A DNA stretch of 64,000 bases from Diprion similis (GCF_021155765.1 NC_060110.1:10601501-10665500); one strand, 5' to 3'; shown: positions 13,321 to 27,200, counted from the first letter of the stretch. The notes: generated by a model not told the origin, from the sequence alone. Translations and numbers: made by a program.

Positions 13321-15166
13321 ATTTTCATTTATTTTATCTCTTTCTCGTATCAAATTCGTTTCCGTCATTAAAAATTAGATCGATATCAATGTAACTCCAC
13401 TTTATGACGAAATTTGACCGACCGTTCTCTCATCGATATAGGTATGTTTAACGTCGATCTGTAGACCGTCATTTGTTTACCGTGTTCAATGCGGAATTCA
13501 ATTTGTATTCCGTTCTTCACCGCGGCTCAGTTATTCTTCACGATATTACAGGTAAAATATATACCTATACCAAATAATCTGCATTGAGTTTGTCATAACT
13601 TTCTTCGTTCGAGGCTTTTGGATTCATTTATTATTTTAATAACTCTATTTTCATACATAGAACCGTCTTCCGTTTGTGATCATCGTATAGCTGATGCCAA
13701 GTTTACAACCTATACAAAACGATCAATACGAATAATTTGATTATGTTTGATCGATTTGATCAAACATTTGCGGTCTACAAATTTTTAGAATATTATGTTT
13801 ATGTTCTTTGTCGTGAGATCGGCAAGTTTATGTATTCATGAAATATTGCCGTGGGAAGTTGAACAATATTGCCCATCAATTTTGGCTTTAGACATAAATG
13901 TGGGCTAGTTCAAGGAGTTTCATGACTTAAAGAAAGCAGAAAATTGATACATCCTTCGATTTGGTTACCTCCTTCATAGAAATTAAACCCCGATGTACTT
14001 TAATTTTCACAACTTTTATTATGGGAACGATCAACGAACGGTATTCATTTCTACCGCGGGGATCGCCACGTTGATAAAAAATACGTGTTTACTCGCGTGT
14101 ATGTATGTATGCAATAAATATGTTCGTTCGCCGAGTCATAGAGTGTGGAAAGTGTTTTTAGATCAGCATGAAGAACAATGCTTGCAACGAAATTTTCATC
14201 ACCCAAATATTACACGTGTAAATTGGACAAATTGATTATTGTCCATAAATGCGCGCTAGCGGATGGACAAATATGTATACTTATTTAGTGCAGATGGTTA
14301 GCTGGTGGCCAGTAAGTCAGCTGCAAGAAAGGAAAATAAAAATGTACGGCCTAAGCAAGAAAGTGCCTGTCTAGTTCGGGGGACAGGCGGATCGGCGTCA
14401 AAATTTCTTTGACAGCACAGAATTTCTTTCTTTCTTTTCGTGGGCAATTTTCAATTGCTAAATTTTCTATTGTAGGCATTCAGAAACGTCGATTATGGTG
14501 TATTTTTCGAATTTAGATTTTACATAATTCGTGTTCGATCGCCGCAAATCTGGCAACACTGTTTTCTATTTAAAATAACACCAGCCTGAGCAGCTTTCAC
14601 AATTGAAACATACCACACTGATATTTACCGAAATAACAATTAATATTGAATGAAATTAACATCGTATTTCAATGCTAAATAGAAAATTCTAACAAATTAT
14701 TTCATCGTTTGTTACAAATCGACAATTATTCTGCCTAGCTTCCATATACGTGCGTCACCTTATACATAAGATGGCGCCAGTGCCGCGTAGTAGTGGAAAA
14801 TTTTCGACAAGCACGACTGAACATTACCGATCCAGTCAAAGTAGTTACCATATTGTGGAATTTTTTCGCACATCTTGAAGCCATCTCGCTTACGTATGGC
14901 GACGTGAAATCAAGCTTCCCCAAGCTGCAATCGAAAATTTGACTTTCGTTGAAAAATAATCGTATGAAAAGATCCTACTTTCCATTTATGATTCTCGTTG
15001 TAGGTCCAGTTACAGTAATTTTACAAACGTTACAAACGCACAGAACTCAGATAACGGACTTATCTGTACTATTATTCACATCACGGATTATTGCTAATCC
15101 AGTAATGAATAATGAGTAAATTGGCATATATGCGTTTTAATAAATATATTGTTTTATTTATTTCAG
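13321..15166. other. gene-free stretch with possible noncoding first exon
   Basis: No protein gene is recognisable. On the plus strand a TCAGTT initiator-like motif at 13527-13532 is followed by TTACAG and GTAAAATA at 13546-13559, a possible splice donor (exon end 13551), so a divergent noncoding transcript starting near the PPM1D promoter is conceivable. An AAGATGGCGCC element sits at 14768-14778. Confidence 0.3.
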
Positions 15167-15250
15167 TGCCCAATACACGCAGCTCTACGTTACGCGGAAC
15201 CCATAGAATTGGACATGGATTATGGTCAGAGCATATTGCATTTGAGAAAC
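15167..15250 (+). other. candidate orphan exon (84 bases)
   Basis: A pyrimidine-rich TTTATTTATTTCAG acceptor ends at 15166 and a GTGAGC donor starts at 15251. The 84 bases between are open in one frame for 28 codons (reading starts CPIHAALRYAEPIELD). I do not recognise the peptide and could not join it to a neighbouring exon with confidence, so it may be an exon of an unannotated transcript or a chance pair of splice-like sites. Confidence 0.25.
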
Positions 15251-16202
15251 GTGAGCCTTTACTGAGATATAATTTTTAGAAAATATGTTTTAACAAATTC
15301 AGGCGCCAGGTTTATAGAAACTGTTTTATTATAGCTTCTCGTTCGCGTTTCTGTTCAATTTTAACTCTAGCGCCTTGGAGAAATGGTTACAGAATTAGCC
15401 GCAGTATCGCGCTCATTATAGCTAACACTATGCTGTTTCTAAATTTTCAGTATATCTGATTCAATTGTATGAATACACACCATAGACGTCTAATCATCCA
15501 TGGCGGGTTATTTAAAATCTCTTAAATAAACTGAAGACGCTGAAGAATTAGTCTGATCAGTTTTAAAATTCGAAAACTTGAGATTAGTATGAATTTTTTC
15601 ACTCAAATTTTTACGGCCAATAATAGGAGAGATAACACAACTCACTTCTGTACATGCATATACGAAATACTTATCCGATCAAATATTTTTGCATATCATA
15701 GCTAGACTTATTATTCTTGCATGTAAAAAACAAATATTACCGTATAATTTCATGGATTGCTGATAATGATGTATAGAGTAGTAATATGAATATTTTTTTT
15801 AGAACATCAGTACTATTTGCAACCACATACCGTGGTGCTCTTGCTAATTCGAATATCACCTCAGGACCTCTTATATATAATTCACGCCTATAACATGCGA
15901 TGTGTTTGTTCATATATTAAACATAGAATCAATACCGCTACCAGCAATATTTACACGTCATTAAATGGTCACTTCCAAACAATTCCTGACACATAGAAAC
16001 ATTGCACAGCAAAATACTTTTTCGATTAACTACAACTTTCAGTGAATCGATTTCAATTATTCAGTTTTAGAAAATATTTTTTTTGTACGTTTACGCAAGT
16101 AAATGACGTTCAATTTGCGCATTATTTGTCCATATCTATGAGTCCAAAAGGAATTTACACATCGAGGGGGTTGAGAATTAAAACGGATAAAAAAATTTGA
16201 CG
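15251..16202. other. no feature seen
   Basis: AT-rich sequence with no supported coding frame or repeat before the first tRNA gene. Confidence 0.5.
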
Positions 16203-16276
16203 TGGCCCATGAGGGGATCGAACCCGCGACCTTCGCGTTATTAGCACGACGCTCTAACCAACTGAGCTAATGGGCC
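16203..16276 (-). tRNA. tRNA-Ile (AAT)
   Basis: The minus strand gives a complete 74-base cloverleaf: acceptor stem GGCCCAT/ATGGGCC with discriminator A, D arm with AGCTCAGTTGGTTAGAGC, anticodon loop CTAATAA (anticodon AAT) and T arm GGTTCGATCC. There is no intron. The internal A and B boxes are intact and a run of seven T follows shortly after the 3' end on that strand, as expected for RNA polymerase III. It is identical in sequence to the copies at 18154 and 22498. Confidence 0.97.
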
Positions 16277-18153
16277 GTCGGAAAGGGTGGAAAGTTTAAA
16301 CTATTATGTTAAAAAATTGTAGTATTTTTGTACCGATTGCAAATTTTATAATAAAAATTAAAACTTTTCGTGCTCACTTTACACTAGATCGAATTACTGA
16401 AGGGCCTTACTTAGAATCAAACTAAAGCTTCGTCCTGTCATTACCAAGCCGATGCTATTCGTGTCTTTCGTTTTTATTTTAAATAGTATTTCAAATGATA
16501 ATTAAAATCATCAAAGTTCTTTAAAAAACCTTAAAAAACCGCGTCTCAATATTGTCGCAATTCGATTCTTGTATTTTAAAATATCTGTTTCCCTTTAAAA
16601 ATTTTCATGCATGTGAAGCGAATAAGCAGTTTTTGACCGCATAAGTTTATCTCGTGCATGAACAATGCGTTTCTTGTAATATTGTGAAAAATTTAACAAA
16701 CGTCCCATTGCATGCGCCTGAAGAAGAGAACGCGCAGCAAGCGTATCGTTACTACAAGTGATCAACCAACAGGCGCATTCGCGCTAATTGTAAGCGAAAC
16801 GAATTGATTTATTACGTTTCATAAAAATGAAGTGAAAAAAATTCGTTTTCTTCATAATCAGGAAAATTTTCTGACAATGTCATAGCAATATTCAATAACT
16901 TTTGCAGGCAGCGTAGTGTTATTTTATAAAAATTGTTTTCTCCTCGCACTATCTGCTCGATTTCTCATTTCCATTGGGTGAGTTTAAAATATGCAACCGT
17001 TCCTAAAGCCATTGCAAATCCATTAATATTCAATGTGCCAAAAGATTTGCGAGTGTGATTCACGTAACCTGTGTCGCTGGCACACAAGATTCTTAATTTG
17101 ATATCGTTTCACTGCCCACATTTTCGCCATTGTCTGGATGACTCTGGGTTGTACTAGCGTGGGCGATATAACTTAAAAAATTGTATCGATCTAACGGCAG
17201 CATACACTCGATCGAATCTCAGATTGCGTAAGTGTATGCCATTACTTCGGATGCATGCATATCCTAGCTCCCTAGCCCCAGGATAATGGGTCAACGTGAG
17301 TCCTAACGTATCCATATATGTATATTAGGTACGCACAGAGTCTCCTAGGATTTTTTATGAGCACGTTGGATTCACTCGAGAATTTCATTGCCATGTTGTC
17401 CATCACTGAAATTTCATTAAAGTCATCATCTTATAAATCAGTCGGCTTAGTCATAACTCCTGACATTCAGAAAATTTTTGGTACGATTGATTGGAGTGAT
17501 TTTAATATATTTATTCTCGCAATAATCACCCTAAAAAAAATATCATTTTAGAAGCGATTTAGTTTAGATCGTAGACTAAACTTCACGATCGTCTAATTTC
17601 CTTCTTCTGTTCGATATGAAGAATAAACAGCTCATTGTCAAATTACGGGATAACTCGTTTATCGGTCATCAGAAGCTGTTATGATAATCAGTAAAATTCC
17701 CGTGCCAACTGGTAACATGAATTGAACGAGTCGTCTTGCTGCAAAACGATGATGCAGTCGGTCAGGATGAGACGCGTGCTGAACAGGCACAGACAAGTTT
17801 GTTCATGCGTTCGGTCAGCTGACTTGCAGCTTGTCGACCTGCACGTTTCGTCCTGACTTTGGATGCTCGCAGCACAGCCCATCGCTTTATCTTTTACTGA
17901 TTGTGAGATCTGCCACACAGGCTTACGGATTTATATAATACGTGTTGCAAAATAGGAAAATATTTCACAAATCGATAGAGATTTCCGGTTCATTATTGAA
18001 TTGAAAAGCGGTTGTTGTTCCCCATTTTTTTCAGATTTCGGTTATCAGTTTGATAGTTTTCTTTTTTTTCCCCCAAAACTCGGGTTTTAGGTTTAGATTG
18101 AATTTAATCGAGTTTATGTATCTATGAATGTCTATTGTTAGTTCCTTTTCGAC
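16277..18153. other. spacer between inverted tRNA-Ile genes
   Basis: No coding gene is seen. At 17200-17239 there is a short hairpin with 9-base arms (GCATACACT and AGTGTATGC) and a 22-base loop. The rest is AT-rich without tandem structure. Confidence 0.5.
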
Positions 18154-18227
18154 GGCCCATTAGCTCAGTTGGTTAGAGCGTCGTGCTAATAACGCGAAGG
18201 TCGCGGGTTCGATCCCCTCATGGGCCA
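18154..18227 (+). tRNA. tRNA-Ile (AAT)
   Basis: The 74-base gene is identical to the minus-strand copy at 16203-16276, with anticodon AAT, no intron and intact A and B boxes. A run of six T follows immediately after the discriminator A, C. The two copies face each other about 1.9 kb apart in opposite orientation. Confidence 0.97.
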
Positions 18228-19248
18228 CTTTTTTGCAAAATTATGGGTCGTTTCGATAAATTTACTTGAATCAGCTCTCAAATTTCCTTGTATAAATAAA
18301 TCCGATATTTCTTTCTCAGGTTCTATGTAATACTACAATTGTTACAGTAAAGATAAATTTCATCTATCAAATGTTGGCTTGGCTTAATGTTGTGAGAACT
18401 TTTGACTTATTCCTTGAAAATATTTTAGCATCATTTGTTTTTATGAAAAAAATTCTGTGAAAAAATTCTAGAATCCCAACATCAATTTACCTCAATATTT
18501 GATCCAACGATCTTCCATAGGTCGGTAATTAATTTTTTCATTTAATTTTGTTGAATATGAAAATGTTTTGCACACAATTCTAGTTCACCGCGTATTTCTG
18601 CATTTATATATAATGAGTAAAGAAATTCGTAAACTCAAATTTCAGAAGGATTAAATTTTTTTACAAAATCGTATTATTTTATTTCGAATCGCGTCAGTCT
18701 GCTCCAGCAACCAAATATCTTTTTTTCACTCTTGATCGTGAGAGAAATTATGAGCATTTGCCACACCGAACATCGGTAAGAGTATTCTCCTCTTATCCGT
18801 TGAGCTCACCCATACACCCTGCAAGGGAAGCAGTAGGTACAGAATCTGTTGATTTCGACGCAGGATAACATGTTTCCGAAGATAGGTGTGCCCTGAATTG
18901 TGTAAAGTTCATGTCCTCAGTCTTCAGATCGCGATGTTATCAACTACTCTGAAATTACTATAAAATATCCTTTTCGCAAAATTTTTTTTCAAAACACCCG
19001 CAAAGGCACGCCTAATTTTACGCGATAGCGTCTTCCATCAAAAACCACTAATTTTTTCTACTCACAATTCTATCATTGCCGATCTGAAATATTTGTCATT
19101 TTCATTTCAGCTGTTAAGACTACAAAAAGGATGTAATTTTCAATCAGTCAGCCGTTCATTCGCTCAATACGAATAATTTGAATCAATGACGGACATCCGG
19201 TTAGCAAATTATGTTTATATATTGTTCTAAGGACTTCTCAGAAACAAG
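18228..19248. other. no feature seen between tRNA genes
   Basis: AT-rich spacer without a supported gene. Confidence 0.5.
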
Positions 19249-19320
19249 AGCAGAGTGGCGCAGTGGAAGCGTGCTGGGCCCATAACCCAGAGGTCCGTGG
19301 ATCGAAACCACGCTCTGCTA
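19249..19320 (+). tRNA. initiator tRNA-Met (CAT)
   Basis: A 72-base cloverleaf with acceptor stem AGCAGAG/CTCTGCT and discriminator A, anticodon CAT in the loop of GGGCCCATAACCC, and a T arm reading GGATCGAAACC. The A1-U72 pair, the three G-C pairs under the anticodon loop and the AUCGAAA T loop instead of TTCGA are the marks of the eukaryotic initiator tRNA. No intron; T runs follow at about 19329 and 19340. Confidence 0.97.
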
Positions 19321-19764
19321 GCTGATATTTTTGGCGTCTTTTTCAGCTATTTTTTCATGGTCACTGGTTTTGTATGTTTTGCAGGGATTCTGGTTTTGTG
19401 TAACTATCGATAATCTGTTTTTACTGGTATCGGTATAGATAAATACTGCTTAGTTATCTAACTTCCGGTATTGATTTCTTGATCAATTGTGATTCTTTAT
19501 ATGCATGATTTGAATTGAAAAATCTGGCAGTTTATTTATCAAACAAATTCACCCAGTGACGATTTTTGGCACGCAAAACTATTACATCTTCATCAACAAT
19601 TCGTGGAATTATGGTAACCCCGATTAAATGTTTTCTTTACAGAGTCCAATGTATTGCACACACTACATTTAAAATTAGATCAGAGACTCGGAATGTGAGT
19701 GAATTTTTAGACCTAGCTAACCATATTTACTGCTATAAGCTATAAGTTTTGCTCTTGAGTCATA
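19321..19764. other. spacer between tRNA-iMet and tRNA-Lys
   Basis: AT-rich. One pair of splice-like sites (TTTCTTTACAG ending 19642, GTGAGT at 19695) frames 52 bases, but no useful open frame crosses them. Confidence 0.4.
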
Positions 19765-19837
19765 GCCCGGCTAGCTCAGTCGGTAGAGCATGAGACTCTT
19801 AATCTCAGGGTCGTGGGTTCGAGCCCCACGTTGGGCG
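19765..19837 (+). tRNA. tRNA-Lys (CTT)
   Basis: A 73-base cloverleaf: acceptor stem GCCCGGC with GTTGGGC (two G-U pairs), discriminator G, D arm TAGCTCAGTCGGTAGAGCA, anticodon CTT within GACTCTTAATCTC, and T arm GGGTTCGAGCCC. No intron; T-rich terminators follow. Confidence 0.96.
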
Positions 19838-22497
19838 GATAATTTTTGTTTTATTTTTTGCATCTCAAGTTTTAATTAAATTTCAATGTCTGCGAAAATT
19901 TTGATGCTTGAAAAATTTGCCAAAGAACGATCAGTCTTTAATTATAACAATGTCGATGGTACGTGCTGTTCTTATTACTTTGAAAACTTCAAATTTAAAA
20001 ACAAATGATATTACTGTCATCAATATCGTTATAAATTTAACAATTTCGAGTAATAATAAAATATTTTTCTGCTCGAATAAAACTGTCTGAAATTTTTCAA
20101 TTCTGCACAACTGTTGGAAGTATATGGGTCTTCGTAAGTACCTATAAATGTAAGTATACCATGGAGATACCACGAGGGCGTTAATCCACTTTCCGCTCTA
20201 CTAGCTTCGCGAGTGCTACTGTATTCACGAAGGCTTCGGCCTGCACTTCGCTATTGATATTTCTATTCAAAAATACAAAAGCTAACTGTTAGCTGTTAGG
20301 TGAATAGCCTGAGGTTGTGCTCGTTGGGGCGTATACTCATTGCCGTTATACCTGTTGGATATACCTTGATTCCTGAGTCTATGATAATAATATCAATTCA
20401 TAGTAATGCATTCTCTGCCAATATGTGCCTGCGTACATTCGGGCTGGTACATTGGAATTAACGAAGATGAAGGATAAGGAATGGTAAAAATTCCACTGCC
20501 TATCACGGAATGTCCCAATCATTCTAAAGTGGTTGATTGATGCTCGGAAATTTTGCGAACTTGGCTTGTATACGAAAGTTCATTTGGCGCATCAAAGATT
20601 GGAAAAACTAAAATTCAAAGTTCATATTTCCCTTCAAACGTATTCGGCTGGTTTTTCGTTATCAATCTCGACAAATTGTCGTTCAAGTTTTCTAGTCATT
20701 TCACCATTATTTTAATCTGAATCTCAGCGTTTTCCGGAAGCCAATATCTGTTTTAAAAAAGAATTGCAGGCTTCGATGAGTACGATTTTTATACCTCTTT
20801 AGAGAAACCTGATAATGCTGCTATCGTTTTTAACCTCAAAAATATTCCCTGGTTAAATAGCTAAGGAATAGAGCAATGTGTAGCTTAAGAATAGATTTAA
20901 AATTATAGATATATTCTCGTGAGTTCTTTCGATTCCTGTTCAGCTACACACGTGTATAGAGCGATTGCAGGTAACCAAAAAACTCTACTCCCTTGTGCAT
21001 TGCTATGGGTCGAATCCGTCTGCTCGTGGAGTGGAGCATCGTATAATGAACTTTTTTTTGTGAGTGAAGGATGCTGCAATATGAGGTACAGTCTGAGCCC
21101 CACGAAATGGGAATCCACCAAACCGAATTCGGACTAGGGGTATCAGTACGTATAAATTCTACCGAATGTCTCACGCAAAAAAGCGTCGTTTTCGAATCAA
21201 AGGAGAAATATTCTTCGATTATTTTGGTCAATGCTTTGTTATTATATCGGTGCATAATCGGTGCCTTTGGAAACATTCATCTGAATTGATATTAATTACT
21301 CGTTGACGACAAGCAAATCTAAATCAACTTCAATCATATTTAAAACAGTAAAATGATACTAGAGTGAATACATTAGTGTAAATGACCATGTTAAAACGCT
21401 TATCGTAGCATCTTCATTGTCGTTCATCGGTGTTTTCGTATACCTTCGCCTGCAGTGATTCGAACGCGTCCCTACTTTGATGTGAATGGACTTACGGTGA
21501 CAATGAATAATCAATTGCTGGACGAATCTAAGTCCAGAAGTGATCGATATATATCAAAGCTTATAGTGCGATTGATAGATCGCGAGCTCCAAGGTTGAAA
21601 ATCATACGCTGGGACTGTACTCCACACTTCTAGATCCCTTTTGTGCTCCTTATTAATTTTATGACTGGATATTATCCATACCAGCATCTAATGTCTTGCA
21701 GGAAAAAGTCGACGCAATTATATAAGGAGATGATCGATGGTCCGTCCGTCCGTGGATCTATAACCCAATGTACGATGAAAACGATCAGACAATCGAACCT
21801 CACGCAGCTCGCTGAAAATGAGCTTGAATCCATGGTGAACTATAATGACTTACCTTTCCTCGCACGATCACATGAAACTGAAACTCGATATATTCAATAT
21901 GGCGTTTGTCACGACTCAGGACTTGATTTCCGAATATCACCGTCTAAAGTACACCGCAATTTCTGAAAACCTTTTTCTTGCACTCGATGAACACGCTTGC
22001 CGGTCTGTTATAATCAACTGTCTTATTAGGGCTATATACGTACTGTTCCTTTTTCAACGATGACAGAGAAAAGTTCAAAACATGTTGAGACTGCAGCTTC
22101 AGCTTGATGAGAAACCTATGATCATGAGTAATTTTTTAATTTTTTTATTTTTATTTTTTCTCTGCCGATTATCATCAATCGTGATATTTAATAGCTGCTA
22201 TCCTATAGCTACTTGCATACCTTGTTTTGTCTGAGTCTGCCAAGAAATTACAGGTTATTATAGCTGGTCGTATAATACGATCTTTAGTTGACGTGTGATA
22301 GAGGATATTAATACGTAGTCAGAATAAAAATATTCGAAGCTTGTTACAGGATCGAAACATGGATGGTGAATACTCGTGTTTTACTTCGTACAGACGTTAG
22401 TACGGTTATAGTTAATATCCTGTGCTTTATGTGAAAAATCGATCCACCAAGAATAAATGAAAGGTTGATAAGTTAATGCACTCTCCACCCTTACCAT
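19838..22497. other. gene-free stretch
   Basis: Several frames of 60-110 codons are open on both strands near 20900-21290 and 21640-22060, overlapping each other in antisense, with no family resemblance or splice support. I regard them as chance frames. Confidence 0.5.
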
Positions 22498-22571
22498 GGC
22501 CCATTAGCTCAGTTGGTTAGAGCGTCGTGCTAATAACGCGAAGGTCGCGGGTTCGATCCCCTCATGGGCCA
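22498..22571 (+). tRNA. tRNA-Ile (AAT)
   Basis: The third identical 74-base tRNA-Ile(AAT) gene in the window, intronless, with intact A and B boxes and a TTTTTTTT terminator within ten bases. Its upstream flank shares CCACCCTT plus CC with the upstream flank of the 16203-16276 copy. Confidence 0.97.
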
Positions 22572-24233
22572 CGTTATTTTTTTTCCTCACACTTTTAATT
22601 GGCAACTTGGCATACCTGTAAGGACCCGATGTCACGCGTAAGTGTATTGGTTTCAAGGATTGCCTGTAATCAGTTATCACTGTGCATTATGCATGGTGTC
22701 CTCGAATCCTGGGGATTGTTTAATTCGTTAATACTTGTTGTTGGTCAGACTACATGAAATAACTTTGACTCATCGTTTGCATGCATGCATAGATATATCT
22801 AGACCCTGCGATTTGCTTATCGCGTGAAACTCGGATAATCTTATGAGATAAGCACATCGGAATATACCATCACATATGTTATTGTACTTATATTTTAACC
22901 ACTGAAAGAAATACTGATTGATCTAGTGGAATGTAGGTAATTTTTCAATTCAATGGGACTGATGGTCGAATGGTTTACGATTATGGCTGCAACTCTGTCA
23001 AACGTACATCCCAATTATAATTCTTTCAACTCGTTGAGGAAAATTTAACGGATTGCTGAAAAACGCAACGACAAGTGTGCAATATATGTTTCATGCAGAA
23101 TATTATGCAGTTTATTTCGATTGGCGGAGCAGATATCATTTGCGATTCAGCTTATTGTTCATAGATCTGTTTCTCGTGAGCAATCATGAGAAATGTCGAG
23201 TTGATGACGGTCGGCTTAATTGAGCGAATTACTCTCGGAATTATCTTTGTATTTCATGTTCAATTGTATGTACGTGTTCGTTGGTGCAGTGGAGATTTAA
23301 AATTCAAATACCTGCGGCCAAATGCTTTTCGATCATATCTTACATCTCGCCCGTTCGATGATTACGGCCTGCGACGTACTGATTATTTTTGCAAATGTAA
23401 CATTACCGATTGAATAATAATTGGTATTCATGCCACGTTATCAGATTCTCTCGTGAGCTATTCAGTACCTATAGATGGCAATTTTCCATTCAATGCGTAG
23501 ATCATCCTTCAAGTTTGAATTTTGAGTTTACAAGAAAATTTGTGGTTAAACTCCTCTCCAAAAGTTATACGAACAATTCCGAGAAATGTAATTTTAAACA
23601 TTGTTTGAACTGATCGCTTGAACTATAAAAAAAACCTGATTTTTTGAATGAATTATAAAATTGTATGACTGTAGAATATTATCATTCTAACATCGGATTT
23701 CCGAATTTCTTAGCGCACAGACGTCCGATCGATGTTTCAAAAATCGTATTTTTTCTATTATTAATAAATTATAAGGACCAGAAAAAAAGACGTAAATATG
23801 TGAAAATACCTCGGGGTAATAAAAATAGGTATTGGTTATATTTTTGTCAACTATGCAGCGTATGTTGGGGTATACGCACATTACTTTTATTACTTTTACA
23901 TGTAGCGATATGCGTGCCCAGCTTAATATGCAGTAGAGAAATCCAAGCAGATATAAAATCAGTATCGCTCGATTCGAGAGACTGCGAAATTGATATAAGG
24001 AGCTATTCACCTAGATATTGCAAAATTAAATTATAGGCAATGAGTAATCGTAACATAAACTCTTATATTTATAAATACCGTAGCCAGATATGGTGAATAC
24101 ATACATTATTTCGGTGGAGTGAAGTATTTCACTTGAGTGATAATCTGGGTAATTTAGAGCAGCGCAGCTTTTGAATATTAACTTCATTCTTCTTCTTCTA
24201 AAGACTATCATGCGTGAGGTGAGAAGTACGTGA
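22572..24233. other. gene-free stretch downstream of LRR gene 1
   Basis: No gene is seen. A minus-strand AATAAA at 23886-23891, about 340 bases after the stop of the 24234-27314 gene, is a plausible poly(A) signal for it. Confidence 0.4.
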
Positions 24234-27200
24234 CTATTTCGACGCAAAGTTATTGGATGCCAAGAAATTAGTTATGGCGCGTTTTCCTTCGGTAGTTCCG
24301 GAAATTTCGTAAATAATGTTACGGGCGTAAAGAAAATTTATCAATTCTTCATGACATCTCCATTTCCAGGGATTTTCTTGTATTGTAACAATGCTCAGAT
24401 GTTTTGAAGACAAAAGAGAGTTCGTGTAAATGCACCTAAGCTTGTTCCCCCCGATGCTGAGTGTTATGAGGTTGGGCAGGTACTCAAATACGTCAGGTTC
24501 GATTTCCAGGATCGAATTATACGGTAATTCAAGCTGTCTAAGATTGGAGAGGTTGTGAAACCAGGACGATCTTACTGTCGTTAGATTTGTATACACGAAC
24601 ATCAACCTCCTCAGTTTATTCAGGCCAGCAAAAGCCAATGGGTGCGCGTCGCTAACGTTGATGGTCTCGAAAACCAAGTCTGTTAAATTTGAAAAGCGCA
24701 CAAAAGCGTTGGCTGGGACGACGGATATATCGGAGGTTGTGATGCAAATTCTCTCTGCATCGCTTGGGATTTGTTCCAAGATCTGAATATCGCCACCCTT
24801 ACACACCCAAACCGGTAATCTGCGCTGCCACATATGAACGAGCGAGCATCGGCCCTCAGGGACCCCAGTGTATAATTCTACGGTAGGAGGTGTTGAAACA
24901 TTTTCATTAATTGTTTGTTCTATGACGGTCAAGTCTGCGCTGTTATCATCAACTTGAATAATTTTTAAATTTCCCACTAAGGTTGAAGTTTCTTCCTGGG
25001 TCTTCTCGAAACTCCGAACATTCTCGACTCTCATTGTTTCCGGCATTTTTTCTTCGGCGTAAGGACTCATGCTGTCGATAGAGTTCGTATCATGATCGCT
25101 GGCCGTTTTTAAATTTGGATATTCCTTGGTGCAATTCCAAAGTATTTCTTCGAGAGAGAAATCAGTATCGTACTGGATCCGCTGCTCGTCTAGCCACTCG
25201 TTCAGAGTTCTGAGGCACAGACACGACCAAGGGTTACCGTGAATATGAATTTTATTTAACTTTTTTAGGCGAGAGAGTCCGTTCATGTCAATGCAGTTTA
25301 ATTTGTTGTGTGAAATGTCAAGCTCTTCCAGATTTCTCAATATTTCAAAGACACCAGGACTGATTTCACTAATCGGGCTTTGTGTTAAATTCAATTTTCG
25401 CAAATTCGGAATATTTTCAAACCAAGCAGATCTAACCACATGGATATTACTATAGGAGAGGGCAAGTGTTTCCAGGTTTACGAGCCCGTCAAAGGCTTGT
25501 GGCTCAATATCCTGTATAGGACATTCTTTAAATTCAAGTACTCTCAAGTTCTCACCAAAACGCGCAAAAATGCCAGTGAATATAGTTTGTATATTATTTC
25601 GTTTAAATCTAATGATCTCTGCATCCGCAGGAATTGATGAAGCAACCCATATTGTGCTCCAGAGAAAATTGTACGAGTTTTCTGATGGATCCACTGTTAT
25701 ATGCCACTCCTTTTCTTCGTCGACCTCTGCAGTCATTTCATTTGCAGCCGATGTCCTTTTGAGGTCTGTTCCTTCCAATACCAATGCATCGTCCAGATCT
25801 TCTTCCGCTCGAAGACGGTAGTATTCATAGTTGGAAATTTCGATGTTTCGATTGTGAACAACTTCCTCCTCCGTAACTTCTGGCGTTTGTTTGTTCATCC
25901 AATTTCTACCGTCAACCTTCAGAGTTACTTCCGAACCTTTTGCCAGTCCAGTTTTCTGACCTTTGACTTTTACCTCTCGTCTTTCGAACGTCTGATCAAA
26001 CAGGTCATCGCTGTCTTGTACGTATCCGCCTACGCATGGCCCACGTGATACGGTATAACTAATCCGCTTCTCGTGTAACCTCTTCCGAAGTCCTTCCTGG
26101 CACTCACACATCCAAGGATTGTACAATAAAACAACTTCCGTGAGGCGTTTCAGCGGGTCGAAAGCGTACGGAGACATACACTGTATCCTGTTGTTGATTA
26201 GGGTAAGATATTTCAGTTTACTGAGGAGTAGAAACGCGCTTGGCTCGATATACTTGATTGCATTTCCAGACAAGACAAGGTACTCAAGGCTGTGGAGATC
26301 CTTGAACCACTCGCTCTTCACCGTGGTGATACTATTGTTGATTATGTACAGTATCTTCAACCTCGATAAGCCCACGAATGCTTCTGGATGGATCTCGCTA
26401 ATGCTGCAATTCGTGAGGAACAAGCTCCTTAAACTGTTTCCGAATCTGAAGAACGCGTATCCTGGTAGTTTGTATATTTGTGAGTCTGTGAAACTGATTG
26501 CTATCGCGTTATCTGGCATCTGATGTAGAGCTGCAAGGTTTTTTCCAACGCAACGAACAGACTTCGCTAAGCTCATTTCGATATATCCATTTTCTGAGAC
26601 TGAAATGTTTCTAAATGTCTTGTAGATCGGTAGCGAGTACTCTGTAACTGCATCTACATCTTCGATCATGCACTCCAATCTCTCTCTTATCAAGTTTCTC
26701 AATCCGTAATTGATGCCTCTCCCATTCATCCATTCCAAGAGCTCCGCATAACAACTGCATAGCCAAGGATTTTTGCCTAGGCGGACGTGTTCCAGGGTTC
26801 CTAAAGAATCGAGAACTTTCGTCGATATACAGTTAAGGTTGTTATCCTCGATGTTCAAGTACTGGAGCTTGGGGATTAACGAGAATACATTGGGCTCGAT
26901 GTACACCATGTCGTTTCGGTTCAAGAAAAGGTGGGTCAAGCTGTTCAACGTTTCAAACCACGAAGTTTTGAGAACGTGAATATTGGATCTGTAAAAGGTC
27001 AATTGTTCCAGGCTTCGAAGACCCTCGAACGCATTGGGGTGAATATGCCCGATATCGCAGTTATAGAAAGATAACCCGCGAAGGGCTAACCTGGAGAACG
27101 CTTTGTCCGGAAGTTGAGGAAACTTTGAGATGGAAAATTGTAACCATTCTACATCGTCAGGAACGTCAAGTACATCGTCGAAAGTTGCCCGGACGCAAGA

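Noticed and set aside
20903-21289. Overlapping sense and antisense frames of 70-110 codons
   Set aside because: Mutually overlapping frames without splice sites, conserved motifs or a known family are most likely chance.
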